DNA of 64,000 nucleotides, from positions 248,001 to 312,000 of the forward strand of contig CABJAM010000005.1 in NCBI GenBank assembly GCA_902363555.1, given 5' to 3'. Position numbers and translations under genes: made by a program. The stretch's first letter is position 1, and every line of letters starts with the position of its first letter. The stretch comes from Lachnospiraceae bacterium (GTDB lineage Bacteria > Bacillota > Clostridia > Lachnospirales > Lachnospiraceae). Positions 43,310-50,314 of this stretch are shown here, in pieces. The notes under the pieces are model-generated. The model did not search any database. It was not told the origin of the DNA and saw only the letters and a list, made by a program, of their open reading frames with translations.

Positions 43310-43611
43310 ATATCAAAATCTTTGCGCATATCGGCAATGGTCTGTTCAATTGGTTTTGTACGTCCTGCCAGTATATCCGCATACCCTTTCTCAAGCTCTG
43401 CATTTAGTTCTTCCTTTGTAAGAGCTCCCATGCTGATTGGTTTTTCATATGGAAGCTTGACCTCAAAGGGCAGACCTTTTCGAAGTACGATCTGCTTAAA
43501 AAACATATCGATCGCGTTGGAAACCGGGATACCTAATGCAGAAAGTATCGTTTCTGCCTTTTCTTTTAAATCTGGGTCTATCCTCGCATAGACACTTGCT
43601 GATTTTGCCAT
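43306..43611 (-). CDS. RelB/DinJ-type antitoxin
   Basis: A 101-residue antitoxin with an N-terminal ribbon-helix-helix (SASVYARIDPDLKEKAETILSALGIPVSNAIDMFFKQIV) as in RelB/DinJ, and a C-terminal toxin-binding tail (PIEQTIADMRKDFDI). It would bind its own promoter and neutralise the downstream toxin. GGAGC precedes the ATG at 43611. The pair is coded between the riboswitch and a pseudogene. Confidence 0.88.
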   Translation of the reverse strand: MAKSASVYARIDPDLKEKAETILSALGIPVSNAIDMFFKQIVLRKGLPFEVKLPYEKPISMGALTKEELNAELEKGYADILAGRTKPIEQTIADMRKDFDI

Positions 43612-43694
43612 AATCCAGAGCTCCTTTCGTAGTAAAGCATTTCATTTACCTAATACTTATTATATAACATTGTATTGATAAGAGCAATACATTT

Positions 43695-43862
43695 TTATAT
43701 TCCTGTTTCAATTATCCCCAAAACAATATCCGCAGATATTGCAGATACGATTTCGCAATTCTTATGAAAATTTCCTGCGCCTTTATGTTCGACAGTATCC
43801 ATGATCGTCCGAACAGCCAAAAACGGAATACTGTTCACGTAGCAGACGTGGGCAACAATGGA
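43695..43862 (-). pseudogene. 5'-methylthioadenosine/SAH nucleosidase, C-terminal remnant
   Basis: The minus-strand frame reads IVAHVCYVNSIPFLAVRTIM then DTVEHKGAGNFHKNCEIVS and ends DIVLGIIETGI before a stop. This is the C-terminal quarter of MTA/SAH nucleosidase, containing the catalytic-Asp region in a VRTI-x-D context. It is closed upstream by an in-frame stop at 43863-43865 and no N-terminal part exists nearby, so it is a gene fragment left by a deletion. The remainder of the 43612-43934 gap holds only promoter sequence of the TA pair and of the lipoprotein gene. Confidence 0.75.
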
Positions 43863-43934
43863 TTACCATAATCCACAGGAGCAATTTATATCGGCGCGCA
43901 TATAATAAAGCAGTACAATCTCAGGAGGTTTTAC

Positions 43935-44927
43935 ATGTTAAAAAAAATATGTGCGCTGTTTAGCGTATTGGCCATGACCGTCGGTTTACTGGCCGGCTGC
44001 CAAAAATCGGATGGCGGCCTTACTAAAGTAAATCTGACAGAAGTGGCCCACTCCATTTTCTATGCCCCCATGTATGTAGCTATCGAAAAAGGATACTTTG
44101 CTGACGAGGGCATTGATATCAACCTGGTCAATGGCAACGGCGCCGACAAGGTTATGACTGCTCTGGTCGCCGGTGAAGCAGACATCGGCTTCATGGGTCC
44201 GGAGGCCACGATCTACGTCTATCAGGAAGGCTCCGAAAATTATGCTGTCAATTTTGCCCAATTGACCCAGCGGGCCGGCAATTTCCTTGTGGGCAGAGAG
44301 CAGGATGCCGATTTTAAGTGGGATGATTTAAAAGGCAAAACCGTGATCGGCGGGCGGGCCGGCGGAATGCCCCAGATGATTTTTGAGTATATTCTGGCGA
44401 TGAACAATATTGATCCAGCCACTGATCTGGACATTATCCAAAACATCGATTTCGGCGTGACTGCGGAAGCGTTCTCCTCCGGCACCGGTGAGTACACCGT
44501 GGAATTTGAGCCATTTGCCACATCACTGGAGCAGTCCGGCAATGGTTATGTTATCGCCTCTCTCGGCGTGGACAGCGGCTATGTACCCTATACATGCTTT
44601 AGCGCCCTGGGCAGCTATATGGAAAAAAATCCAGAAATCATTCAGGGCTTTACAAACGCTATCCAGAAGGGCTTAAATTACGTTGCCGGCCACACACCGG
44701 AGGAAATCGCCAAGGTGATCCAGCCCCAGTTCAAGGAAACGGACTTTGAAGCACTCAAGACCATTGTCCAGCGTTATTATGAACAGGATACATGGAAAAC
44801 AGATACCATTCTCACTGAGGATGCTTTCAATCTTCTCCAGGATATCCTTGACAATGCCGGGCAGTTAAAGCAGCCGGTAGACTACGCAACGCTTGTCAAC
44901 ACCACTTTTGCCGAAAAAGCAAAATAA
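43935..44927 (+). CDS. THI5/NMT1-like ABC transporter substrate-binding lipoprotein
   Basis: A 330-residue lipoprotein. The signal peptide ends in a lipobox LLAGC (Cys near residue 22). The body has IFYAPMYVAIEKGYFADEGI, GEADIGFMGPEATI and EEIAKVIQPQFKETDF, as in the NMT1/TauA/SsuA family that captures pyrimidine thiamine precursors, sulfonates or related compounds. AGGAGG lies seven bases before the ATG. No permease or ATPase gene is adjacent, so it must work with components encoded elsewhere or has another role. Confidence 0.87.
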   Translation: MLKKICALFSVLAMTVGLLAGCQKSDGGLTKVNLTEVAHSIFYAPMYVAIEKGYFADEGIDINLVNGNGADKVMTALVAGEADIGFMGPEATIYVYQEGSENYAVNFAQLTQRAGNFLVGREQDADFKWDDLKGKTVIGGRAGGMPQMIFEYILAMNNIDPATDLDIIQNIDFGVTAEAFSSGTGEYTVEFEPFATSLEQSGNGYVIASLGVDSGYVPYTCFSALGSYMEKNPEIIQGFTNAIQKGLNYVAGHTPEEIAKVIQPQFKETDFEALKTIVQRYYEQDTWKTDTILTEDAFNLLQDILDNAGQLKQPVDYATLVNTTFAEKAK

Positions 44928-45017
44928 GTGTAACTGTTCAAACAGGTCTGCGCATTTACTACGCCTATCGTACGAAAACATGAATTATACGGGCATATTT
45001 GCCGTACTCACAGTCAC
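44928..45017. repeat. Extended GTAAC-type repeat, copy 5
   Basis: GTAACTGTTCAAACAGGTCTGCGCATTTACTACGCC and following CGTACGAAAACATGAATT words (44932-44990) are repeated with few changes at 45122-45180 and, inverted and shortened, at 35437-35482. This is an elongated form of the GTAACAGTTCAG family carrying an extra GCGCATTTACTGCGC-type dyad. No gene lies in 44928-45269. Confidence 0.6.
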
Positions 45018-45121
45018 AAAAACGCCCCATATATGTGGTTCCACCCTGGCATATGTTTTTAAATCCATTTAAAGCGATTTTAAAACACGCACTGGCCAAA
45101 ACCACGTATATGGAGCGTTTT
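45018..45121 (+). terminator. Very long hairpin ending in a T-tract
   Basis: AAAACGCCCCATATATGTGG (from 45019) pairs with CCACGTATATGGAGCGTTTT (to 45121) over about 22 positions with two wobble pairs and a 59-base loop, and ends in TTTT. It follows the lipoprotein gene and would act as its terminator. The arm length is far above that of usual terminators. Confidence 0.55.
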
Positions 45122-45254
45122 GTAACAGTTCAGACAGGTCTGCGCATTTACTGCGCCGACCGTACGAAAACGTAAATTTTACAGGCATATGGCCCATCGC
45201 GAAGCGATTTTAAATGGCCATATGCGTAACAGTTCGGCCTTTCTGAACTGTTAC
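45122..45254. repeat. Extended GTAAC-type repeats, copies 6 and 7, with cruciform
   Basis: Copy 6 (45122-45180) matches copy 5. Then GCATATGGCC (45184-45193) and GGCCATATGC (45216-45225) form a perfect ten-base stem enclosing ATCGC-GAA-GCGAT. Copy 7, GTAACAGTTCGGCC-TTT-CTGAACTGTTAC (45226-45254), follows directly. The group ends 15 bases before the MATE stop codon. Confidence 0.6.
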
Positions 45255-45269
45255 GGCGCTTTATTTATA

Positions 45270-46697
45270 TCAGATATTCACAGAAGCCGCCGCGCCTTCA
45301 TTCTCCGCGCTGCTTTCCTCCTGTATGGCTTTCTTTTTCCAGCCGCCGGCCTTGTAAAAGATCACTGTGATCACAGCACCGATGACCCAACTGGCCAGCA
45401 GGGAGATAAAAATACATTCCTGCATTCCGCCCGGATTTTCCGGAGAACGGGTCAGATAGGCAATACCATAGGCGATAGGTACGCGGACAATAACCGTAGT
45501 GACCAGTGATATCCACATAGGCGTCATCGTATCACCGGCGCCGCGCATAACACCGGACAAAGACTGGGTGATTGCCATTGCCAGATACCCCACCGCGATA
45601 ATCTGCATCATATGAAAACTGAGACTTACCAATGCGTCCGTTTCCGTGAATATACCCATCAGATTTCGGCCAAAAAGCAGGATCAGCAGGGTAATAACGG
45701 CCGACGTGCAAAGAGCAATAAGTGTTCCCTGCTTTGCGCCCTTAAACACCCGGTCATAGCGGCGAGCGCCCACATTCTGACCGGCATAGGTGGTCATGGC
45801 CGTACCGAAAGAGAAATTGGGCATCATGGCAAAACCATCTACACGCATAATTATAACATTGGCGGCAATAAGCATCTCACCAAAGCTGTTCGTTAATGAC
45901 TGGACCACGATCATAGCTACGGAAAAAATAGCCTGAGTAATACCCGACGGCAGCCCCAGCTTAATAATAAGGCTTACATACTTTTTATGCGGGAGAAAAT
46001 GCTTCCCCTTAAGATCAAAGGTTTCGGTCATCCGCATCAGCTTAAAAATACAAAGAACAGCCGACACCGCCTGGGCAATGACCGTAGCCAAAGCCACCCC
46101 GGCCACACCCATATTAAACTGAGCCACAAACAGAATATCCAAAATAATATTAAGGATCGTAGCCACCAGCAGATAAAGCAGCGCCGACAGCGAATCCCCG
46201 AGGCCTCTTAAGATCCCGCTTAAAATATTATAGTAGATCATACCTGCAATGCCATAAAGCATAATATTCAGATAGGAGGTGCACCAGTCAAAAATTGACG
46301 CCGGTGTATTTAAAAGATTTAACAGAGGCCGCGTCAGCAATGGCCCGATCACCATCATTAATATGGCGGCAATACCGGAAATCGTCACACAGTTGCCGAT
46401 GGTTCTAGATAAATCCTCTCTGGCCTTCGCCCCAAAGTACTGGGATACCATAATCCCCGCGCCGGTGGATATACCGATAAACAAAACCAGCATCAGATTA
46501 ATGATCGGCGACGCACTGCCTACGGCCGCCAGTGCATTATCCCCCACATAGCGCCCTACAACAATGCTGTCCACCGTATTATAAAGCTGCTGGGCAATAT
46601 TTCCGATGAGCATGGGCACAGTGAACAATACGATCTTCTTCCATGGTGCTCCCACGGTCATGTCGGTTGCTTTAAACATGTCTTTAAACTTACTCAC
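45270..46697 (-). CDS. MATE family efflux transporter
   Basis: A 475-residue multidrug/toxin exporter with 12 helices in two halves. PWKKIVLFTVPMLIGNIAQQLYNTVDSIVVGRYVG at the start and the second-half FSFGTAMTTYAGQNVGARRYDRV are typical of the DinF/NorM-like MATE group that uses Na+ or H+ to expel cationic compounds. A weak purine stretch precedes the ATG at 46697. An inverted repeat upstream (46740-46783) may be a regulator site or leader hairpin. Confidence 0.92.
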   Translation of the reverse strand: MSKFKDMFKATDMTVGAPWKKIVLFTVPMLIGNIAQQLYNTVDSIVVGRYVGDNALAAVGSASPIINLMLVLFIGISTGAGIMVSQYFGAKAREDLSRTIGNCVTISGIAAILMMVIGPLLTRPLLNLLNTPASIFDWCTSYLNIMLYGIAGMIYYNILSGILRGLGDSLSALLYLLVATILNIILDILFVAQFNMGVAGVALATVIAQAVSAVLCIFKLMRMTETFDLKGKHFLPHKKYVSLIIKLGLPSGITQAIFSVAMIVVQSLTNSFGEMLIAANVIIMRVDGFAMMPNFSFGTAMTTYAGQNVGARRYDRVFKGAKQGTLIALCTSAVITLLILLFGRNLMGIFTETDALVSLSFHMMQIIAVGYLAMAITQSLSGVMRGAGDTMTPMWISLVTTVIVRVPIAYGIAYLTRSPENPGGMQECIFISLLASWVIGAVITVIFYKAGGWKKKAIQEESSAENEGAAASVNI

Positions 46698-46739
46698 TTC
46701 TTATCTCTCTCCTTCTTCACGTCTTCCCTCCGGGTCACA

Positions 46740-46783
46740 GCAGGCTTCACAACGTTACACACTGCGAACGCTGTGAAGCCTGC
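46740..46783. promoter_or_regulatory. Inverted repeat upstream of the MATE gene
   Basis: GCAGGCTTCACA (46740-46751) and TGTGAAGCCTGC (46772-46783) are perfect 12-base arms with a 20-base loop that contains GTTACAC-ACTGCG. It lies 43 bases before the MATE start with no T-tract, which suggests an operator or structured leader rather than a terminator. Confidence 0.5.
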
Positions 46784-46869
46784 CCTGTAAAAAGTATAAC
46801 ACATATTTTCTTATTTTGACACTACTACTTGTGAAATTATGGAAAATATACCGTATAGTTTTTGCATCC

Positions 46870-46898
46870 GTAACAGTTCAGATGGGCCGAACTGTTAC
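46870..46898. repeat. GTAACAGTTCAG palindromic repeat, copy 8
   Basis: GTAACAGTTCAGAT and GGGCCGAACTGTTAC pair over 10-11 positions. It sits between the MATE promoter region and the promoter of the RNA at 46974. Confidence 0.65.
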
Positions 46899-46938
46899 GC
46901 ATCCTCATAAAGTAAAGTTTTTCTATACACAAAAGTAA

Positions 46939-46967
46939 TTGACATTATCTGCTAAATATTTTATGAT
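46939..46967 (+). promoter_or_regulatory. Consensus sigma-A promoter of a candidate RNA gene
   Basis: TTGACA (46939-46944), a 17-base spacer and TATGAT (46962-46967). One of the best-matching promoters seen in the window; it points away from the MATE gene towards the hydrogenase maturation genes. The start point should be near 46974. Confidence 0.75.
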
Positions 46968-46973
46968 GAATCT

Positions 46974-47203
46974 ATAGCAAGCCGCGAGATTCCCCGTCTT
47001 TCGGCAAGCCGGTATCGGTATCGTTCAAGATGCCATTATAAAAACCACGTACTAAGCTTAAAGGATATCCTGAGGGTAAAGGCGCACATACTGTTAAAAA
47101 TTACAGCATCCTCCAGTTTCTGTCGACCAGAAGCCGGTTTAAAGATGCTGCAAAAAGTATACGTCTATCCAGCCCTCATCCCACGATGAGGGCTATTTTG
47201 CGT
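46974..47203 (+). ncRNA. Candidate structured RNA of about 230 nt with own promoter and terminator
   Basis: No open frame fits this stretch, yet it has a strong promoter upstream, several nested helices and a terminator at its end. The helices include GCCGCGAG...CTTTCGGC, AAGGATATCCT, and a hairpin CAGCATC...GATGCTG (about 47102-47150) enclosing TTCTG-TCGAC-CAGAA. The terminator is AGCCCTCATC-CCAC-GATGAGGGCT followed by ATTTTG. It could be a stand-alone regulatory RNA or a leader controlling the hydrogenase-maturation genes that start at 47413. I cannot match it to a named family by eye. Confidence 0.55.
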
Positions 47204-47385
47204 GAAGCAACAAGTCAAACTGAGGAGCTTGCTCATCAGTTTGACGACTGCCGCGACCTGGTGTAGCGCAGCGGAACCAGGTGCGTGAAGCAACGAGTCA
47301 AACAGAGGAGCTCGCTCACCAGTTTTGCGACTGCCGCGACCCCGGTGCAGCGCAGCGGAGCCGGGGTGCGTGAAGCAACAAGCCC
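47200..47385. repeat. Terminator-associated hairpin repeat, two full tandem units and a partial
   Basis: Units 47200-47282 and 47283-47367 are followed by a partial copy starting at 47368. Each unit reads GCGTGAAGCAACxAG, then a hairpin (CAAACTG...CAGTTTG in unit 1), GCGACTGCCGCGA, and a second hairpin (CCTGG...CCAGG in unit 1, CCCCGG...CCGGGG in unit 2) with the conserved loop AGCGCAGCGGA. It begins at the T-tract of the RNA terminator. Confidence 0.75.
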
Positions 47386-47412
47386 GGTTTTAAATGAAAG
47401 GAAGTGTTTCAC

Positions 47413-47688
47413 ATGGAAAAAAACAATACATCCCCGGCCAGTGACAGCCGCATCGCCGTCATCGGCATCATCGTCGAGGATCCGTCAAGCGTCGAAAAAC
47501 TCAACGCCATTTTACACAATTACAGCCCCTACATTCTTGGCCGCATGGGCATCCCCTACCGCGAAAAAAATATGTCCATTATCAGCATTGTCATGGATGC
47601 CCCGGCCAATGAGATCAGCGCGTTATCCGGCAAGCTGGGAATGCTGCCCAATGTAAATACAAAAACCGTCTATTCCAAAAAGACCTGA
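47413..47688 (+). CDS. TM1266-type iron-only hydrogenase system regulator
   Basis: A 91-residue ferredoxin-like-fold protein of the TM1266/NikR-C-like group found beside hydrogenase maturation genes. RIAVIGIIVEDPSSVEKLNAIL, LGRMGIPYREKNMSIISIVMD and the closing LPNVNTKTVYSK form the beta-alpha-beta pattern. It lacks a DNA-binding domain, so it may sense a ligand or act on an enzyme rather than bind DNA. The ATG at 47413 has AAAGGAAG nine bases upstream. It lies 120 bases ahead of hydE. Confidence 0.82.
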   Translation: MEKNNTSPASDSRIAVIGIIVEDPSSVEKLNAILHNYSPYILGRMGIPYREKNMSIISIVMDAPANEISALSGKLGMLPNVNTKTVYSKKT

Positions 47689-47689
47689 C

Positions 47690-47718
47690 GTAACAGTTCA
47701 GACAGTCTGAACCGTTAC
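47690..47718. repeat. GTAACAGTTCAGAC palindromic repeat, copy 9
   Basis: GTAACAGTTCAGAC directly followed by AGTCTGAACCGTTAC gives 13 paired positions with one mismatch and almost no loop. This is the most complete form of the family and begins two bases after the TM1266-type gene stop. Confidence 0.7.
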
Positions 47719-47807
47719 AACCTGACGACACAGACCATACAAAGCAAGCCAGTACAGCATCGCATTAATCTTGCAGCAATGCAATGCCATACTGGAATGA
47801 GGTGACT

Positions 47808-48866
47808 ATGCAAGCATTGATACAGAAACTGGCCCGGGATAGAAATCTGGATAATGACGAATTGCTGTACCTTTTAGAAAATATCGGCCGGCCGGAACAC
47901 GAAAGCGATAGAAATACGCTCTTTTTCGCCGCCCGCGCATGTTCACAGCAAACCTTCGGCAACCGTATATATATCCGCGGACTTATTGAATTTACCAATT
48001 ATTGCAAAAATAACTGCTACTACTGCGGTATCCGGGCAGGGAATCCGGCCGCTTCCCGCTACCGTCTCACCTGTGAGGATATCCTTGCAAGCTGCCGTGA
48101 GGGCTACCGCTTAGGACTGCATACCTTTGTACTCCAGGGCGGCGAGGACCCGGGCCGCAGTCACCAGGAAATACGGGATATCGTGTCCGCGATCCGCCAG
48201 GAATTTCCGGACTGCGCCATCACCTTGTCCATCGGAGAACACAGCTTTGAGGCTTACAAAATGTGGTTCGACGCCGGTGCCGACCGCTTCCTGCTCCGCC
48301 ATGAAACGGCCGACAATACCCATTACCGTCAGCTCCATCCTCAGCCACTATCTCTGGACCACAGAAAAGAATGTCTCTGGAATTTAAAGCGCATCGGCTA
48401 TCAAACCGGTACTGGCTTTATGGTAGGCTCCCCCGGACAAACAGCCGGGCATATTTTAAAGGACCTGCGCTTTATCAAAGAGCTCTCGCCTCAGATGATC
48501 GGGATCGGTCCGTTTATCCCCCATAAGGATACCCCCTTAGCCTATGCGCCGGCAGGTACTCTGGAGCAGACGCTGATCCTTATCGCCATCCTCCGGCTAA
48601 TGCATCCCGCAGCGCTGATCCCCGCCACCACCGCCCTAGGTACCATCGCCCCCGACGGCAGGGAACAGGGCATCCTTTGCGGCGCCAACGTGGTGATGCC
48701 CAATCTGTCGCCGGCAAATGTCCGGAAAAAATATATGCTCTACGACAACAAGCTGTCTGACGGCGCGGAGGCCGCCGAAAACCTGGCTGCTCTGGAACGC
48801 CGTTTTGCAGCCATCGATTATAAAATTGATTTTGGCCGTGGCGATCATCCCGGCTTTAAAAAGTAA
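47808..48866 (+). CDS. hydE: [FeFe]-hydrogenase maturase HydE
   Basis: A 352-residue radical-SAM enzyme of the BioB-like group that takes part in making the dithiomethylamine/CO-CN ligands of the H-cluster. The cluster motif is CKNNCYYC, followed by GIRAGNPAASRYRL, and SAM-binding residues lie in FVLQGGEDPG. MVGSPGQTAGHIL and GANVVMPNLSPANVRKKY are diagnostic of HydE. The ATG at 47808 has GAGGTG five bases upstream. hydG follows after 13 bases. Confidence 0.93.
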   Translation: MQALIQKLARDRNLDNDELLYLLENIGRPEHESDRNTLFFAARACSQQTFGNRIYIRGLIEFTNYCKNNCYYCGIRAGNPAASRYRLTCEDILASCREGYRLGLHTFVLQGGEDPGRSHQEIRDIVSAIRQEFPDCAITLSIGEHSFEAYKMWFDAGADRFLLRHETADNTHYRQLHPQPLSLDHRKECLWNLKRIGYQTGTGFMVGSPGQTAGHILKDLRFIKELSPQMIGIGPFIPHKDTPLAYAPAGTLEQTLILIAILRLMHPAALIPATTALGTIAPDGREQGILCGANVVMPNLSPANVRKKYMLYDNKLSDGAEAAENLAALERRFAAIDYKIDFGRGDHPGFKK

Positions 48867-48879
48867 AAGGAGAATTCTA

Positions 48880-50304
48880 ATGTATAAATATGATATGAAA
48901 TCTATGACCGCGGAAGAATTTATCAATGACGAGGAGATCAATGATTGTCTGGAATACGCCGCTCATAATAAAAATAACCGTCCGCTTATCGATCATATTC
49001 TTGAAAAAGCGGCAAATATGAAAGGTATCAGCCACCGCGAGGCCGCTGTACTTCTGGAATGCGAGCTGGATGATGAAATCGAGAAAATGTTTGACCTGGC
49101 ACGGGCCATCAAAAACCGTTTTTACGGTAATCGTATCGTTATGTTTGCGCCGCTGTATTTATCCAATTACTGCATCAACGGCTGCACCTACTGTCCATAC
49201 CATCTGAAAAATAAACATATTGCCCGAAAAAAACTGACACAGGAAGAAATCCGCAAAGAAGTGATCGCCCTGCAGGATATGGGACATAAGCGCCTGGCTC
49301 TGGAGGCCGGCGAGGACCCGAAAATGAATCCTCTGGATTATATTTTAGAAAGCATCCACACGATCTATTCCATTAAACATAAAAATGGCGCAATCCGCAG
49401 GGTCAATGTGAACATCGCTGCAACCACCGTGGAGGACTATAAGAAATTAAAGGAGGCCGGAATCGGCACCTACATTTTATTTCAGGAAACCTACAATAAA
49501 GAAAGCTATTTAAATCTCCATCCCACCGGCCCCAAGCATGATTATGCCTACCATACCGAAGCCATGGACCGGGCCATGGAGGGCGGCATCGACGATGTAG
49601 GCTGCGGCGTACTTTTCGGACTGAATATGTATAAATACGACCTGATCGGTCTTTTAATGCACGCAGAGCATCTGGAGGCCGTCCACGGCGTCGGGCCACA
49701 CACCATCAGCGTACCGCGCATCTGCCCGGCAGATGATATTGACCCCGCCACCTTCTCCAATGCTGTGCCGGACACGCTTTTTGAAAAGATCGTGGCCCTT
49801 ATCCGCATCGCCGTGCCTTATACCGGTATGATCATTTCCACAAGAGAATCCAAGCGGATGCGTGAACGTGTGCTGCAACTTGGCATTTCCCAGATCAGCG
49901 GCGGTTCCCGCACAAGCGTGGGCGGTTATGTGGACCCGGAGCCAGAGGAAGAAAACTCCGCACAATTCGATGTCTCCGACACACGAACGCTGGACGAGGT
50001 TGTGGCATGGCTGGCGTCCATGGGTCATATCCCCAGCTTCTGCACCGCCTGTTACAGAGAGGGCCGCACCGGCGACCGCTTTATGAGCCTGCTCAAATCC
50101 GGCCAGATCGTCAACTGCTGCCAGCCTAACGCCCTTATGACCTTTAAGGAATATCTTGAGGACTATGCTTCCCCGGAAACAAAAGCGGTCGGCGAACAGC
50201 TTATTGTAAAGGAACTAGAAAATATCGGCAGCGATAAAGTTCGGGAAATCACAAAAGAACGCCTCGGAAAAATTGCCGACGGCCAGAGAGATTTCCGATT
50301 TTAA
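48880..50304 (+). CDS. hydG: [FeFe]-hydrogenase maturase HydG
   Basis: A 474-residue radical-SAM tyrosine lyase that forms CO, cyanide and an iron synthon for the H-cluster. The SAM cluster motif CINGCTYC sits in NYCINGCTYCPYH, and the second, auxiliary cluster Cys pattern is at CTACYREG...VNCC near the C-terminus. The QETYNKESYLNLHPTG segment contains substrate-site residues. The ATG at 48880 follows AAAAGGAG by seven bases; the longer frame to 48718 overlaps hydE in another reading and is not real. Confidence 0.95.
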   Translation: MYKYDMKSMTAEEFINDEEINDCLEYAAHNKNNRPLIDHILEKAANMKGISHREAAVLLECELDDEIEKMFDLARAIKNRFYGNRIVMFAPLYLSNYCINGCTYCPYHLKNKHIARKKLTQEEIRKEVIALQDMGHKRLALEAGEDPKMNPLDYILESIHTIYSIKHKNGAIRRVNVNIAATTVEDYKKLKEAGIGTYILFQETYNKESYLNLHPTGPKHDYAYHTEAMDRAMEGGIDDVGCGVLFGLNMYKYDLIGLLMHAEHLEAVHGVGPHTISVPRICPADDIDPATFSNAVPDTLFEKIVALIRIAVPYTGMIISTRESKRMRERVLQLGISQISGGSRTSVGGYVDPEPEEENSAQFDVSDTRTLDEVVAWLASMGHIPSFCTACYREGRTGDRFMSLLKSGQIVNCCQPNALMTFKEYLEDYASPETKAVGEQLIVKELENIGSDKVREITKERLGKIADGQRDFRF

Positions 50305-50314
50305 GGAGGTTCCA

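Noticed and set aside
46974..47203. Naming the RNA candidate as 6S, raiA or a known riboswitch
   Set aside because: By eye the 5' and 3' ends do not pair as in 6S RNA and I could not verify the conserved positions of other families; a model search is needed.
47200..47385. Tandem repeats at 47.2 kb as a CRISPR array
   Set aside because: Units abut with no unique spacers of constant length, and the variable parts are paired hairpin arms; no cas genes are present.
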